Shown piece after piece: positions 62,754-64,000 of a stretch of DNA of 64,000 bases. A program made the translations under genes and the position numbers. This stretch comes from Tannockella sp964369175. Lineage in GTDB: Bacteria > Bacillota_I > Bacilli_A > Erysipelotrichales > Coprobacillaceae. The notes beneath the pieces are model-generated. The model was not told the DNA's origin, did no database searches, and saw nothing but the letters and a program-made list of their open reading frames with translations. The stretch's first letter is position 1. Every line of letters begins with the position of its first letter. The DNA lies in the NCBI GenBank assembly GCA_964369175.1, contig CAYJEM010000003.1, positions 1-64,000 of the forward strand, read 5' to 3'.

Positions 62754-62780
62754 AAGGCTAGATTTCAATAATCTGGCCTT
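62754..62780. terminator. Bidirectional terminator
   Basis: AAGGCTAGATT and AATCTGGCCTT form a stem with one G-T pair, flanked by A and T runs, between the convergent RpiR (+) and MacB-type ATPase (-) genes. Confidence 0.8.
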
Positions 62781-63429
62781 CTTCTATTTGTAGTTGAACA
62801 TCACAAGATTTAGCAATTGACATAGAGTGTGTTACTAAGATAACACATTTATTTTTTTCTCTTGCAAGTTGATGTAGTGTTTTAATAATTGCTAGGGCAT
62901 TCTTTTTATCAAGATTACCTGTAGGTTCATCAGCTAAGATAATATCAACATCCTTAGCAATAGCACGTGCTATTGCTATACGTTGCTGCTGTCCACCTGA
63001 TAACTTACGTATATCTCTAAAGCACTGATCATGAGATAAACCTAAAGACATTAATGTATCAATAACATATTGTTTATTGTCAGTTTTTTTGATTTTTGAT
63101 ATTGTTAATGCATTCATTACATTTTCATAAGCATTCATATAATGAATTAAATTGTATGATTGAAATACAATCGACACATATTTTCTACGGTATTCGTTAT
63201 TTCCAATTTTTGAAATATCTTTTCCATCATATAATACGGCACCTTCTTTTGCATTATCTAGTCCACCAGCAAGAGCAATCGTTGTTGTTTTCCCGCTACC
63301 ACTTGGCCCTACTACCGCATATATTTTTCCTTTTTCAAAGTTATAATTTGCCTTATCAAGAATGGTTACTTTTTGTGTACCATCGATATAATGATAACCG
63401 ACATTTTTAAATGTTAGTATATTTTCCAT
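62758..63429 (-). CDS. MacB/LolD-type ABC transporter ATP-binding protein
   Basis: The 223-residue ATPase has Walker A V-G-P-S-G-S-G-K-T-T, the signature KLSGGQQQRIAIARAIA, Walker B I-I-L-A-D-E-P-T-G-N-L-D and V-T-H-S. This type pairs with FtsX-like permeases in mechanotransmission or peptide-resistance systems. It follows such a permease by one base. Confidence 0.93.
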   Translation of the reverse strand: MENILTFKNVGYHYIDGTQKVTILDKANYNFEKGKIYAVVGPSGSGKTTTIALAGGLDNAKEGAVLYDGKDISKIGNNEYRRKYVSIVFQSYNLIHYMNAYENVMNALTISKIKKTDNKQYVIDTLMSLGLSHDQCFRDIRKLSGGQQQRIAIARAIAKDVDIILADEPTGNLDKKNALAIIKTLHQLAREKNKCVILVTHSMSIAKSCDVQLQIEEGQIIEI

Positions 63430-63430
63430 A

Positions 63431-64000
63431 TTAACCTTCTTTCTTACTTAAAATCTCACGCGGTGTACGACGTAGTATATATGCTGAAGGAATCGATACT
63501 GATATTAAACATATTGCTCCAGATATTCCAACTAATTGCAATACTGTTTCTAACGTCAATGAGACATCTAAATCCGAAGTAGCAGTTCCTTGTGTCATTC
63601 CTTGCATTTCTTGCATTTCTGGCATGCCACCACCCATTCTTCCTGATTCTTGTGTCGTACTACTTGATAACAACATATCGCTAACCATACCTGATACAAT
63701 TGTTCCTGTACCTAATGACAGTACCATTGCAAGCATTGCAATAACAAATACTTCAATAAGTTGTTGACCGATAATTTTAATTTTAGATTGTCCAAGTGAT
63801 AAGAATACACCAATTTCATAAAAACGACCACGTATCGTTAAAATTAAAATTAGGCAAAGAATAGCACTACCTGCAACTATTACAACGACTAAGAACATAT
63901 TTGCAAATGATTCTGCATTTTCCAAACTTGATACGTTCATCTCGTATAATCGATCATTAGCACTTAAGCTAAAAGTTTCCATATCAATTGTCTGAAGATT
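63431..64000 (-). CDS. FtsX-like ABC permease, C-terminal part (runs off the window)
   Basis: The frame stays open to the window edge, so the gene is partial. The visible 190 residues hold three membrane segments with the FtsX-domain pattern (FANMFLVVVIVAGSAILCLI, then E-I-G-V-F-L-S-L-G-Q-S-K). An outer loop before the last segment is rich in Met and Gly (G-R-M-G-G-G-M-P-E-M-Q-E-M-Q-G-M). It partners the ATPase at 62758. Confidence 0.88.
   Translation of the reverse strand, partial: NLQTIDMETFSLSANDRLYEMNVSSLENAESFANMFLVVVIVAGSAILCLILILTIRGRFYEIGVFLSLGQSKIKIIGQQLIEVFVIAMLAMVLSLGTGTIVSGMVSDMLLSSSTTQESGRMGGGMPEMQEMQGMTQGTATSDLDVSLTLETVLQLVGISGAICLISVSIPSAYILRRTPREILSKKEG

Overview
The window is a low-GC, AT-rich chromosomal segment of a Bacillota (Firmicutes) bacterium, most likely a gut member of the Erysipelotrichia or a close relative. 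That placement is an inference from base composition, AGGAGG-type ribosome sites, a Firmicutes-type class II GalT, a CIRCE element, a ZTP riboswitch and LytTR/RpiR regulators. TGA is used as a stop, so it is not a Mycoplasma-type genome. It is a draft scaffold with three 100-N gaps: one in purL, one before a carbonic anhydrase gene and one in an RpiR gene. No rRNA, tRNA, CRISPR array, transposase or phage gene was seen.

Layout. 0-2.4 kb: remains of an RHS/WapA-type polymorphic toxin locus, with an RHS tip split by a one-base frameshift, a candidate immunity gene and an orphan toxin-tail fragment. 2.4-10.3 kb: galactose operon (Na+/sugar symporter, alpha-galactosidase, galK, galE, galT) from one strong promoter with a LacI-type operator between -35 and -10, a second operator upstream and a cre-like site. 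10.3-22.6 kb: de novo purine operon fhs-purE-purC-purM-purN-purH-purD-purL-purB behind a ZTP riboswitch with a terminator. 22.7-31.3 kb: mixed genes, including a TPR/RCC1-like membrane protein, a flavodoxin, a DtxR-type repressor, two Cof-type phosphatases, a decayed exported-protein gene and an alkylsulfatase-like metallo-hydrolase. 31.3-38.7 kb: hemW, serine dehydratase, holA, comEC, comEA, ruvB, ruvA. 38.8-41.6 kb: a hypothetical gene, a MATE exporter and a beta carbonic anhydrase.

41.6-49.1 kb is the most unusual region. A small tyrosine-rich exported protein is followed by an operon of two lipoproteins, an ABC ATPase, a permease, a permease fused to a lipoprotein-like propeller, and a LytTR response regulator. 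The exported protein's promoter lacks a -35 and carries two adjacent 20-bp direct repeats where a LytTR activator would bind. The whole block is bounded by direct repeats of the 3' end of a small membrane-protein gene, suggesting it arrived or duplicated as a unit. It is a candidate self-regulated secretion, bacteriocin or immunity system.

49.1-64 kb: a Cof phosphatase, a multidrug-type ABC half transporter, a LUD-domain protein, an SGNH hydrolase, htpG with a CIRCE operator, two GH1 6-phospho-beta-glucosidases, an ABC ATPase/permease pair, asnB, an RpiR regulator, and a MacB-type ABC ATPase with an FtsX-like permease running off the edge. Near-identical ATGAAA/TTTCAT palindromes beside both glucosidase genes suggest a small RpiR regulon for beta-glucoside use.
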